A DNA stretch of 64,000 nt from Limnomonas spitsbergensis (taxonomy: Eukaryota; Chlorophyta; Chlorophyceae; Chlamydomonadales), in the NCBI GenBank assembly GCA_037349105.1, contig JAYJMM010000019.1:1671501-1735500 (forward strand), given 5' to 3'. Position 1 is the stretch's first letter. Each line of letters begins with the position of its first letter. The translations under genes and the position numbers were made by a program. The notes below the pieces were generated by a model. That model was not told the DNA's origin. It did no database searches and saw only the letters and a list, made by a program, of their open reading frames with translations. Below are positions 1 through 11,200 of this stretch, in pieces.

Positions 1-339
1 GGGCTGCAGCGCCCATGCGTCCAAACATGATCTCCATGCACTCCTGCTGCTGCTGCTGCTGCTGCTGTTTTAAGGGCTGAGCCTGCTTGTTATATGTTGC
101 TTTCTGTCTGCTGCTTGGCTGCTGCTGCTGCCTGCGTCTAGCGACAGGCACCTGCTTGGCTGCCTGCTTGTCTGATTGAGTGCTGAAGAAGGACTACAGG
201 CAACAGGCAACAGGCAAGCATGCCTTGAGGAGGAGCAAGGGGTGAGTTAAGCGAAACGTGTTTTTGGGTAGCATTACATGTCCGATGCATGAAGGGTGAA
301 AAGGAGCTAGTACTAATGTTATGTTATAGAGCGCGCCAG
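1..339. repeat. CTG trinucleotide tract and CTG-rich upstream sequence
   Basis: A run of about eight CTG triplets lies near 43-67, with further CTGCTG clusters to about 155. The rest, to 339, is unremarkable. No exon could be assigned. Position upstream of the importin-like gene leaves open that part of it is 5' flank or 5' untranslated region, but nothing in the sequence shows this. Confidence 0.6.
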
Positions 340-660
340 ACTGGCTATGGGGCAACGCATAGCATGGCGCATGCAGTGGCTGGCAAGGAGCATGCAGGGC
401 AGGGCATGGTGCATACAGCGCATAACAGGGCGAATGCAACGCATGGCAGGGCGAATGCAACGCATGGCTGGCAAGGAGCATGCAGGGCAGGGCATGGTGC
501 ATACAGCGCATGGCAGGGCAAATGCAACGCATGGCTTGGCGCATGCAATGCATGGAACGCGCATGCAGCAAGTGGCACAATGCATGCAGCACATGGTATG
601 GTCAATTCAGCACATGGCAGGGAGCATGCAGTGCATGGCTCGGCATGGCATGGCAGGAGC
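340..660. repeat. GCATG-rich degenerate minisatellite
   Basis: The words GCATGG, GCATGCA and GGGCAGGGCATGG recur every 10-30 bases. A longer segment beginning CTGGCAAGGAGCATGCAGGG occurs at about 379 and again at about 469, so at least one 90-bp duplication is visible. Open frames on both strands here are low-complexity (Met/His/Ala/Gln on the + strand, Cys/His/Ala/Pro on the - strand) and I treat them as shadows of the repeat. Confidence 0.6.
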
Positions 661-719
661 ACTGGTGTGTTTGTGTGTAGATTGCCACATTATGCAGCAC
701 CTGCTCATAGCCAATGATT

Positions 720-1980
720 AACACTGTCCCTCCGGAACCTCAGCAGTATTTTTCAGGCTTCGAGTTTGTCAGGTTCCATGTGGTTGAAGGCGCGAAGCGC
801 AGAACTGAGGCGCAACCAGCTCTACCGGGTGGATGCGCACATACCGTATGAACGACGACGGGCACATCTTCCCAGATGTTGTTTCAGCATATACGCAACC
901 ACCCACACATATTTGCATCGTGTTCGTGGTCAATCCAGCACGTCCCGGATTAACTTGCTTGCGAATATTATCGCAATGATCGAAATTCAGCGCTAAGGTC
1001 CCAATTTATGCGCCATAACACCTGTGAGGAATGCCCAAGCGGAGGGACCATGTCTTGCCCCTTTCCCCCCTCGCAGTACCTTGAACGGGGTGACAATATA
1101 GCTTTGATTCTTGCGGGTGAACTCCCCTCCCTCTCCTCCCTCCGCCTACGTTGCCGCTGCTCCCAGATTCAGCGCTGAGCTCTCAAGGGCAGGTTTTTCA
1201 ATTCACGCCGCACACTAACGTGACGACGGCGAAATTTGAAGCGAGCTAACAAGGACCCTTTGATAGCGACCGACAATAATAGGGGGCGATAACGGCTTGG
1301 GACTACGAAGAACAAACGTCGAAGGATATCATGTCACAGGTCCTAGCCGGCGTAAAACTCACAAAGCATGTCCCGTTACCGAATGTGCTGTTTGTCTGGC
1401 CAAGTTCCGCAGTCTTGTAGACCTAGACGAATTCTAGACGTCCTCACAAGCACCCATCGTGGCAGTTATGGCCAGTTGTTAAGGTTTGGTGCTGCGGGGG
1501 GAAGTAGCCGTGGCGAAGGTGGGTTGACAGATCCGTACCAGCACCGGGTGCGTTCCAGGTTTGGTTCAAAGATCCATGCAGACGTTCATGGCTGCTGGGC
1601 AACAAGGTCGATCGCGACGTCAATCCACTTAACGCCCGACACTAAAAACGACAGCCCTCTTTGCTGTTATCCGCACAAATCTTCCACTCAGTGACTGTAA
1701 GGAGGCCGATCTGTGTTACTCTACTTGCTTCGATCCTTGGACGGAAATAGCGATCAGCCGTCAACCGTATCCCGCCTTAACGCACCTCTTAACGCGGAAA
1801 CGCCTTCATCGGACTCTGCATCACTTTCCACCAGAGGCTACTGATACGCGGTGCAGTTGGCACGAACTCGACACCAATGGAGGGAACGTTTTACCAAGCG
1901 CTGCAGGTATGCGAGGCTAAGATCTGGGGTCACGAGTTATGCAGGAGTCTGAATGGGCCAAAGAAGGGTTTCGATCCTGG
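720..1980. other. Repeat-free, compositionally even island; no gene recognised
   Basis: About 1.25 kb with balanced base composition, frequent CG dinucleotides, no tandem repeats, no telomere-like words and stops in all frames. The longest forward frame (1368-1694, 108 codons) resembles no family I know and has no obvious codon bias. No terminal inverted repeats or target duplications were found by eye. It could be a decayed mobile element, ordinary intergenic DNA, or a misassembled or foreign insert. The contrast with the flanking repeats is what can be seen directly. Confidence 0.35.
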
Positions 1981-1982
1981 GG

Positions 1983-2200
1983 TATCACGCATCTCCATGC
2001 ATGTTTAGGGTCAGCCTTGCTGGTTAAGGTGTACTCATGTAAAACATCTCCATCCATGTTTATGACCAGCCTTGCAGGTTAAGATCTAGTTATGTTAAGC
2101 ATCTCCATGCATGTTCAAGAGCAACCATGCATATTCAAATTATGGCACGCAAAACATCGTCATGCATGTCCATAACCAGCCATGCACGTTGCCTTGGTGT
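1983..2200. repeat. Degenerate repeat of about 58 bp, four copies
   Basis: The phrase CATCTCCATGCATGTTTA and variants recur at about 1990, 2044, 2100 and 2157, each followed by a segment like AGCCTTGC(T/A)GGTTAA. Copies differ from one another by many substitutions. The stretch 2200-2315 that follows is pyrimidine-rich (CTCCTCCTC type) and leads into the first 136-bp unit. Confidence 0.6.
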
Positions 2201-2315
2201 GTAATATCTCCTCCTCCCTCTCTTCTTGCTCCTCAGCCTCCTCCTCAAGTCCTCCTCATCTTCAACCTCCACTTTATCTTCTTCCTCCCCCACCTGCTGA
2301 TATTGTGGGAGTCAG

Positions 2316-5300
2316 GTGCTGTTTGGGGCGGACCCGGGTTTGCAGCAGCAAGCCAACGCAGGGCTGATCAACTCCCCCTCTTGCACTTACTACCATACTC
2401 TTACTTATTCCATTACCCCCTGGCCCCCTCTCATTTTCCTGCATGAGTCAGGTGCTGTTTGGGACGGACCCGGGCTTGCAGCAGCAAGCCAACGCATGGC
2501 TGATCAACTCCCCCTCTTGCACTTACTACCATACTCTTACTTATTCCATTACCCCCTGGCCCCCTCTCATTTTCCTGCATGAGTCAGGTGCTGTTTGGGG
2601 CGGACCCGGGCTTGCAGCAGCAAGCCAACGCATGGCTGATCAACTCCCCCTCTTGCACTTACTACCATACTCTTACTTATTCCATTACCCCCTGGCCCCC
2701 TCTCATTTTCCTGCATGAGTCAGGTGCTGTTTGGGGCGGACCCGGGTTTGCAGCAGCAGGCCAACGCAGGGCTGATCAACTCCCCCTCTTGCACTTACTA
2801 CCATACTCTTACTTATTCCATTACCCCCTGGCCCCCTCTCATTTTCCTGCATGAGTCAGGTGCTGTTTGGGGCGGACCCGGGTTTGCAGCAGCAAGCCAA
2901 CGCAGGGCTGATCAACTCCCCCTCTTGCACTTACTACCATACTCTTACTTATTCCATTACCCCCTGGCCCCCTCTCATTTCCCTGCATGATTCATGCTCT
3001 GTTTGGGACGGACCCGGGCTTGCAGCAGCAAGCCAACGCATGGCTGATCAACTCCCCCTCTTGCACTTACTACCATACTCTTACTTATTCCATTACCCCC
3101 TGGCCCCCTCTCATTTTCCTGCATGAGTCAGGTGCTGTTTGGGGCGGACCCGGGTTTGCAGCAGCAGGCCAACGCATGGCTGATCAACTCCCCCTCTTGC
3201 ACTTACTACCATACTCTTACTTATTCCATTACCCCCTGGCCCCCTCTCATTTTCCTGCATGAGTCAGGTGCTGTTTGGGGCGGACCCGGGTTTGCAGCAG
3301 CAAGCCAACGCATGGCTGATCAACTCCCCCTCTTGCACTTACTACCATACTCTTACTTATTCCATTACCCCCTGGCCCCCTCTCATTTTCCTGCATGAGT
3401 CAGGTGCTGTTTGGGACGGACCCGGGCTTGCAGCAGCAAGCCAACGCATGGCTGATCAACTCCCCCTCTTGCACTTACTACCATACTCTTACTTATTCCA
3501 TTACCCCCTGGCCCCCTCTCATTTTCCTGCATGAGTCAGGTGCTGTTTGGGGCGGACCCGGGCTTGCAGCAGCAAGCCAACGCATGGCTGATCAACTCCC
3601 CCTCTTGCACTTACTACCATACTCTTACTTATTCCATTACCCCCTGGCCCCCTCTCATTTTCCTGCATGAGTCAGGTGCTGTTTGGGGCGGACCCGGGCT
3701 TGCAGCAGCAAGCCAACGCATGGCTGATCAACTCCCCCTCTTGCACTTACTACCATACTCTTACTTATTCCATTACCCCCTGGCCCCCTCTCATTTTCCT
3801 GCATGAGTCAGGTGCTGTTTGGGGCGGACCCGGGTTTGCAGCAGCAAGCCAACGCATGGCTGATCAACTCCCCCTCTTGCACTTACTACCATACTCTTAC
3901 TTATTCCATTACCCCCTGGCCCCCTCTCATTTTCCTGCATGATTCATGCTCTGTTTGGGACGGACCCGGGCTTGCAGCAGCAAGCCAACGCATGGCTGAT
4001 CAACTCCCCCTCTTGCACTTACTACCATACTCTTACTTATTCCATTACCCCCTGGCCCCCTCTCATTTTCCTGCATGAGTCAGGTGCTGTTTGGGGCGGA
4101 CCCGGGTTTGCAGCAGCAAGCCAACGCATGGCTGATCAACTCCCCCTCTTGCACTTACTACCATACTCTTACTTATTACATTACCCCCTGGCCCCCTCTC
4201 ATTTTCCTGCATGAGTCAGGTGCTGTTTGGGACGGACCCGGGCTTGCAGCAGCAGGCCAACGCATGGCTGATCAACTCCCCCTCTTGCACTTACTACCAT
4301 ACTCTTACTTATTCCATTACCCCCTGGCCCCCTCTCATTTTCCTGCATGATTCATGCTCTGTTTGGGACGGACCCGGGTTTGCAGCAGCAAGCCAACGCA
4401 TGGCTGATCAACTCCCCCTCTTGCACTTACTACCATACTCTTACTTATTCCATTACCCCCTGGCCCCCTCTCATTTTCCTGCATGAGTCAGGTGCTGTTT
4501 GGGGCGGACCCGGGTTTGCAGCAGCAAGCCAACGCATGGCTGATCAACTCCCCCTCTTGCACTTACTACCATACTCTTACTTATTCCATTACCCCCTGGC
4601 CCCCTCTCATTTTCCTGCATGATTCATGCTCTGTTTGGGACGGATCCGGGCTTGCAGCAGCAAGCCAACGCATGGCTGATCAACTCCCCCTCTTGCACTT
4701 ACTACCATACTCTTACTTATTCCATTACCCCCTGGCCCCCTCTCATTTTCCTGCATGAGTCAGGTGCTGTTTGGGACGGACCCGGGCTTGCAGCAGCAGG
4801 CCAACGCATGGCTGATCAACTCCCCCTCTTGCACTTACTACCATACTCTTACTTATTCCATTACCCCCTGGCCCCCTCTCATTTTCCTGCATGAGTCAGG
4901 TGCTGTTTGGGGCGGACCCGGGTTTGCAGCAGCAAGCCAACGCATGGCTGATCAACTCCCCCTCTTGCACTTACTACCATACTCTTACTTATTCCATTAC
5001 CCCCTGGCCCCCTCTCATTTTCCTGCATGATTCATGCTCTGTTTGGGACGGACCCGGGCTTGCAGCAGCAAGCCAACGCATGGCTGATCAACTCCCCCTC
5101 TTGCACTTACTACCATACTCTTACTTATTCCATTACCCCCTGGCCCCCTCTCATTTTCCTGCATGAGTCAGGTGCTGTTTGGGGCGGACCCGGGTTTGCA
5201 GCAGCAAGCCAACGCATGGCTGATCAACTCCCCCTCTTGCACTTACTACCATACTCTTACTTATTACATTACCCCCTGGCCCCCTCTCATTTTCCTGCAT

Positions 5301-8158
5301 GAGTCAGGTGCTGTTTGGGACGGACCCGGGCTTGCAGCAGCAAGCCAACGCATGGCTGATCAACTCCCCCTCTTGCACTTACTACCATACTCTTACTTAT
5401 TCCATTACCCCCTGGCCCCCTCTCATTTTCCTGCATGATTCATGCTCTGTTTGGGACGGACCCGGGTTTGCAGCAGCAAGCCAACGCATGGCTGATCAAC
5501 TCCCCCTCTTGCACTTACTACCATACTCTTACTTATTCCATTACCCCCTGGCCCCCTCTCATTTTCCTGCATGATTCATGCTCTGTTTGGGACGGACCCG
5601 GGCTTGCAGCAGCAAGCCAACGCATGGCTGATCAACTCCCCCTCTTGCACTTACTACCATACTCTTACTTATTCCATTACCCCCTGGCCCCCTCTCATTT
5701 TCCTGCATGAGTCAGGTGCTGTTTGGGACGGACCCGGGCTTGCAGCAGCAAGCCAACGCATGGCTGATCAACTCCCCCTCTTGCACTTACTACCATACTC
5801 TTACTTATTCCATTACCCCCTGGCCCCCTCTCATTTTCCTGCATGAGTCAGGTGCTGTTTGGGGCGGACCCGGGCTTGCAGCAGCAAGCCAACGCATGGC
5901 TGATCAACTCCCCCTCTTGCACTTACTACCATACTCTTACTTATTCCATTACCCCCTGGCCCCCTCTCATTTTCCTGCATGAGTCAGGTGCTGTTTGGGG
6001 CGGACCCGGGTTTGCAGCAGCAAGCCAACGCATGGCTGATCAACTCCCCCTCTTGCACTTACTACCATACTCTTACTTATTCCATTACCCCCTGGCCCCC
6101 TCTCATTTTCCTGCATGAGTCAGGTGCTGTTTGGGACGGACCCGGGCTTGCAGCAGCAAGCCAACGCATGGCTGATCAACTCCCCCTCTTGCACTTACTA
6201 CCATACTCTTACTTATTCCATTACCCCCTGGCCCCCTCTCATTTTCCTGCATGAGTCAGGTGCTGTTTGGGGCGGACCCGGGCTTGCAGCAGCAAGCCAA
6301 CGCATGGCTAATCAACTCCCCCTCTTGCACTTACTACCATACTCTTACTTATTCCATTACCCCCTGGCCCCCTCTCATTTTCCTGCATGAGTCAGGTGCT
6401 GTTTGGGGCGGACCCGGGTTTGCAGCAGCAAGCCAACGCATGGCTGATCAACTCCCCCTCTTGCACTTACTACCATACTCTTACTTATTCCATTACCCCC
6501 TGGCCCCCTCTCATTTTCCTGCATGAGTCAGGTGCTGTTTGGGACGGACCCGGGCTTGCAGCAGCAAGCCAACGCATGGCTGATCAACTCCCCCTCTTGC
6601 ACTTACTACCATACTCTTACTTATTCCATTACCCCCTGGCCCCCTCTCATTTTCCTGCATGAGTCAGGTGCTGTTTGGGGCGGACCCGGGTTTGCAGCAG
6701 CAAGCCAACGCATGGCTGATCAACTCCCCCTCTTGCACTTACTACCATACTCTTACTTCATTACATTACCCCCTGGCCCCCTCTCATTTTCCTGCATGAG
6801 TCAGGTGCTGTTTGGGACGGACCCGGGCTTGCAGCAGCAAGGCCAACGCATGGCTGATCAACTCCCCCTCTTGCACTTACTACCATACTCTTACTTATTC
6901 CATTACCCCCTGGCCCCCTCTCATTTTCCTGCATGATTCATGCTGCTGTTTGGGACGGACCCGGGTTTGCAGCAGCAAGCCAACGCATGGCTGATCAACT
7001 CCCCCTCTTGCACTTACTACCATACTCTTACTTATTCCATTACCCCCTGGCCCCCTCTCATTTTCCTGCATGATTCATGCTCTGTTTGGGACGGACCCGG
7101 GCTTGCAGCAGCAAGCCAACGCATGGCTGATCAACTCCCCCTCTTGCACTTACTACCATACTCTTACTTATTCCATTACCCCCTGGCCCCCTCTCATTTT
7201 CCTGCATGAGTCAGGTGCTGTTTGGGACGGACCCGGGCTTGCAGCAGCAAGCCAACGCATGGCTGATCAACTCCCCCTCTTGCACTTACTACCATACTCT
7301 TACTTATTCCATTACCCCCTGGCCCCCTCTCATTTTCCTGCATGAGTCAGGTGCTGTTTGGGGCGGACCCGGGCTTGCAGCAGCAAGCCAACGCATGGCT
7401 GATCAACTCCCCCTCTTGCACTTACTACCATACTCTTACTTATTCCATTACCCCCTGGCCCCCTCTCATTTTCCTGCATGAGTCAGGTGCTGTTTGGGGC
7501 GGACCCGGGTTTGCAGCAGCAAGCCAACGCATGGCTGATCAACTCCCCCTCTTGCACTTACTACCATACTCTTACTTATTCCATTACCCCCTGGCCCCCT
7601 CTCATTTTCCTGCATGAGTCAGGTGCTGTTTGGGACGGACCCGGGCTTGCAGCAGCAAGCCAACGCATGGCTGATCAACTCCCCCTCTTGCACTTACTAC
7701 CATACTCTTACTTATTCCATTACCCCCTGGCCCCCTCTCATTTTCCTGCATGAGTCAGGTGCTGTTTGGGACGGACCCGGGCTTGCAGCAGCAAGCCAAC
7801 GCATGGCTGATCAACTCCCCCTCTTGCACTTACTACCATACTCTTACTTATTCCATTACCCCCTGGCCCCCTCTCATTTTCCTGCATGAGTCAGGTGCTG
7901 TTTGGGGCGGACCCGGGTTTGCAGCAGCAAGCCAACGCATGGCTGATCAACTCCCCCTCTTGCACTTACTACCATACTCTTACTTATTCCATTACCCCCT
8001 GGCCCCCTCTCCTTTTCCTGCATGATTCAGCCTCTGTTTGGGGCGGACCCGGGTTTGCAGCAGAAAGGCTGCGCATGGCTGACCAGCTTTGCCTCTTGCA
8101 CTTACTACCGTGCACTTACTTATCCTCCCCCCGTCTTTCCTATTGCTGTACGAGTCAG
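2316..8158 (+). repeat. 136-bp satellite, about 43 tandem units, copies of the exon 1 acceptor side
   Basis: Each unit holds a pyrimidine-rich stretch, a TCAG acceptor-like end, then about 60 bases matching the 5' half of the exon at 8159 (reading LFGADPGLQQQANAWL), then sequence leading to the next acceptor. Units are nearly identical. Two main variants alternate: GAGTCAGGTGCTG and GATTCATGCTCTG. Higher-order order is visible: the five units at 3812-4491 have the same variant order as those at 4900-5579 (offset 1088, eight units), and a three-unit pattern repeats from 5716 to 6531. The last unit (8022-8158) is more diverged and runs into the real exon. Because 136 is not a multiple of three, open frames cross the array in all frames; they are not genes. 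Confidence 0.93.
7886..8158 (+). other. Possible in-frame 5' extension of exon 1 with an ATG inside the satellite
   Basis: An ATG at 7886 opens a frame that stays open across the last two 136-bp units and enters exon 1 in its coding frame, giving 88-91 extra residues before ALFGADLG. The extension begins with a second copy of the exon 1 helix (MSQVLFGADPGLQQQANAWL) followed by low-complexity sequence. In the final unit the equivalent of this ATG is ACG. Either the start codon lies in an upstream exon, which I prefer, or initiation happens within the array. Confidence 0.25.
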
Positions 8159-8281
8159 GCTCTTTTCGGGGCGGACCTGGGTTTGCAGCAGCAAGCCAAC
8201 GCATGGCTGACCAGCTTCGCCTCCGCGCCTGAGGCATGGCAGGCGGCTGCCTCGTTCGTGGACCCCGGCTGCCCACTGCAG
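8159..8281 (+). CDS. IPO13: Exon 1 (first recognised): importin N-terminal HEAT repeat
   Basis: Encodes 41 residues beginning ALFGADLGLQQQ and ending DPGCPLQ, phase 0 at both ends. The pattern of small acidic loop, ANAWL helix and APEAW helix matches the start of the importin-beta N-terminal domain, which contacts RanGTP. The acceptor is ACGAGTCAG and the donor CTGCAG then GTGTGG. Family members have about 10-16 residues before the ALF/ALY position, so an upstream initiator exon is expected. The upstream satellite is built from this exon's 5' part. Confidence 0.85.
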
Positions 8282-11200
8282 GTGTGGGTTCAGGGTTCCG
8301 ACTTGTAACCCCTAAACCCCAGCTTCCCTTTGAGGTTAAAACCCTTAACCCTGGCCGAAGACCATATCCTCTGCGGCCCGGGTCTGGCAGGCTGCCGTTG
8401 CGCTCGTGTATCCCAGCTGCATGTGGAGGTTCAGGTACAGGCTCAGGGTTCAGGTTTGAATCACCTTAACCCCAACTTTCTACTGCAGGTGTGAAGTTAG
8501 GGATTAGGTTTTAGAATTTGTAACCCGAAAATCGGGCTGCCTGTATCAGGTGTGGGACAACTGTGAGACCCTTTACCCTGCCTGCCAGCTGCAGGCATGT
8601 GTTGTTGCATCCAGACTTATAGTTTAGGGTTAAGGGTTTTAAGATTTTGTGAACCCCTTACCCGAAGCCCAGCTGTCTGCAGCAGGTGTGGGTTCGGTTT
8701 TGAAACCCTTTATCCTGGCTGCCAGCTGTAAGTATGCGTTGCTGTGTCCAGACTTAAAGTTTAGGGTTAAGTGTTACGATTGTGTAAACCCTAAACCCTT
8801 AAACCCTGACTGTCTGCATCAGGTGTGGGTTAGGTTTTGAATCCCTTTACCCTGGCTGCCAGCTGCGTCCAGGCTTTGAGGTCACGGTCCAGGGTTCAGT
8901 TTATTTAGTCCTTTAATCTGAATCACGGCTTCCTTCCGCAGGATGCGTTGTTGCCTCCAGGATTCAGCGCTGGATTTTTTAACCTTAACTTGGACTTCTC
9001 ATTGCAGGCGTGGGTTGAGGGTTTGGTGATTTGAAGCCTTACCTCTATATCCCGGCTGCCCGCTGCCGTTTTGGGTTCAGGGTTGCATTTCTAAACCCTT
9101 GACTTTGGGTCCCTGGCTACCTGCTACAGGTTTGGGTGCTTCAGCGAATATGCGCCAAATTGGTTAGAGGTTTCAGGTTTAAAGGTATTAAACCCTCGAC
9201 ACCAACCCTGGCTGCCGGCTGCATGTGTCCTTGCTTCGTGCCAACGTGGTGTCAGAAGGCAGTTTAACGGAAATTAAACCTTCAACGCTAGTTTCTGGCG
9301 GGCCGCTGCATATATGCTTCTTCTGGTCCTACATGAGTTTATGGTTCAGGGTTTAGGTATTATATCCTAGACACTGGACCCTGCCTACCCGCCGCATATG
9401 CTTGCCTCATTTGGTATAGTGTGGGTTGGAGAGTTAGTGTTATATGGTTGTTATTTTTTAACCCTCAACCCTGTCGGCTTGCTGCAGGTTTCCTTCTTCT
9501 GTGCCAATATGGGTTGATGGTTCAGAAATCTGGGAATTAAAAACTAGACAAACCCAATACCCTGGTTTAGACGTTCGTAATGTTTAAACCCTCAACCCCG
9601 TCTGCCCGCTGCAGGTATCCTTCTTCTGTGCCAATATGCTGCTGTCGAAGGCGCGGAATGACTTCTCGAAGCTAGTGACAGCCGACGAGCGCATCAGTAT
9701 CGCGCACCTTGTCAGGTGTGTGGGGGGGGGCGGCAGAATGCTGCCCGACCCGGTGTCATCCGCTGCCCTTCCCGACATAGTCCAGCAGCGTCTAACCCCG
9801 CTGCTGGCAAGCCTAATCCCCACCTCTCTCGCCCACCATGCCCCTACCTATCTTGCGGGTCCAAACAGCCCGACCCGGCATCCTCCGCTGCCCTCCCCGT
9901 TGTCGTTGAACAGCCCTGAGTCCTCGCCCCCCCTCCCTCGCCCGCCATGATCGCCCTCTGCCCCGCTCTCCCGCCCCTCAAGATTTCGCGCGCCCAACTT
10001 GATGGCCCACTACCTGTCCTGCAGGTTTAAGCTACCCGACGCAGCGACGTCTGCTACCCTCCCTGTTGCGGTTGAGCAGCATCTAGCCCCAACGCTGGCG
10101 AGTTCAGTCCCCCTCTCCCCCTCTCCCCCACCCTGACAAAATCACCCGCTTTACCATCATGATCGCTAGCTACCTGTTCTGCAGGTCCAAGCTGCCGGAC
10201 CCGGCAACATCTGCTGCCCTCCCCGCCGTGGTTGAGCAGCGTCTAGCCCCGCTACTAGCCCCCCTCTCTCCCTCTCCCCCTCTCTCTTGGTCAGAATCAC
10301 CCACTCTACCATCATGATCGCCCACTACCTGTCCTGCAGGTCCAAGCTACCCGACGGTGCGACGTCTGCTGCCCTGCCTGTTGTGGTTGAGCAGCATCGA
10401 GCCCCGACGCTGGCGAGTTCACTCCCTCTCCCCTCCTCTCCCCCACTTTGCCAAAACACCTGCTCTACTATTATGATCGCCTGTCCAGCAGGTCCAAACT
10501 ACCCGCCACAGCAACGTCTGTTGCTCTCCCTGTTGTGGTTGAGCAGCATCGAGCCCCGACGCTGGCGAGTTCACTCCCCCTCTCCTCCTTTCCCCCATAC
10601 TGCCAAAACGACCCGCTCCACCATCATGATCGCCCGCTTCCTGTCGTGCAGGTCCAAATTACCCGACGGTGCGACTTCTGCTGCCCTCCCCGCCGTGGTT
10701 GAGCAGCGTCTAGCCCTGGCACTAGCCCCCCTCTGTCCCTCCCCCTCTCCTCCTCTCCCCCACCCCGCCAAAATCACCCGCTGTCCTACCGTGATGGTCC
10801 GCTACCTGCCCTGCAGGTCGAAGCTACCCGACCCGGCGACGTCTGCTGCCCTCCCCGCCGTGGTTGAGCAGCGTCTAGCCCTGACACTGGCTTGCATGGC
10901 GTCACAGTCCGGGCCTTCTTACGCCCTGCTTTACGTCACTGAGGCGCTGTGTATGGCTGATCAGGCGATGAATGCGCAGGTGAGGGTTCAGGGACAGTCA
11001 ATTAGGGTTTAGGGTGTGATGAGCGTGCTATGTCCTGCTGTACTGCACTAATGCGCTGCATATGCCTGAACAGGTGATCAATGCGCAGGTGAGGGTTCAG
11101 GGACAATAAATGAGGGTATAGGGTGTGCTGAGCACGCTGTGTCCTGCTGTACCTCACCGAGGCGCTGCGTATGGCCGAACAGGTGATCAATGCGCAGGTG

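Noticed and set aside
1368..1694. 108-codon forward frame in the repeat-free island
   Set aside because: No recognisable motif, no repeat or codon signature of this genome's genes, and length is expected by chance at this composition.
2182..2196. Candidate first exon ATG CAC GTT GCC TTG followed by GTGTGT
   Set aside because: The phase and donor fit exon 1, but five residues are too few and too generic to support it without transcript data.
2316..8025. Chain of overlapping 91-codon frames starting MSQVLFGADPG or MIHALFGTDPG
   Set aside because: They are repeat units read in rotating frames because 136 is not a multiple of three. Their first 20 or so residues are the copied exon 1; the rest is intron-like.
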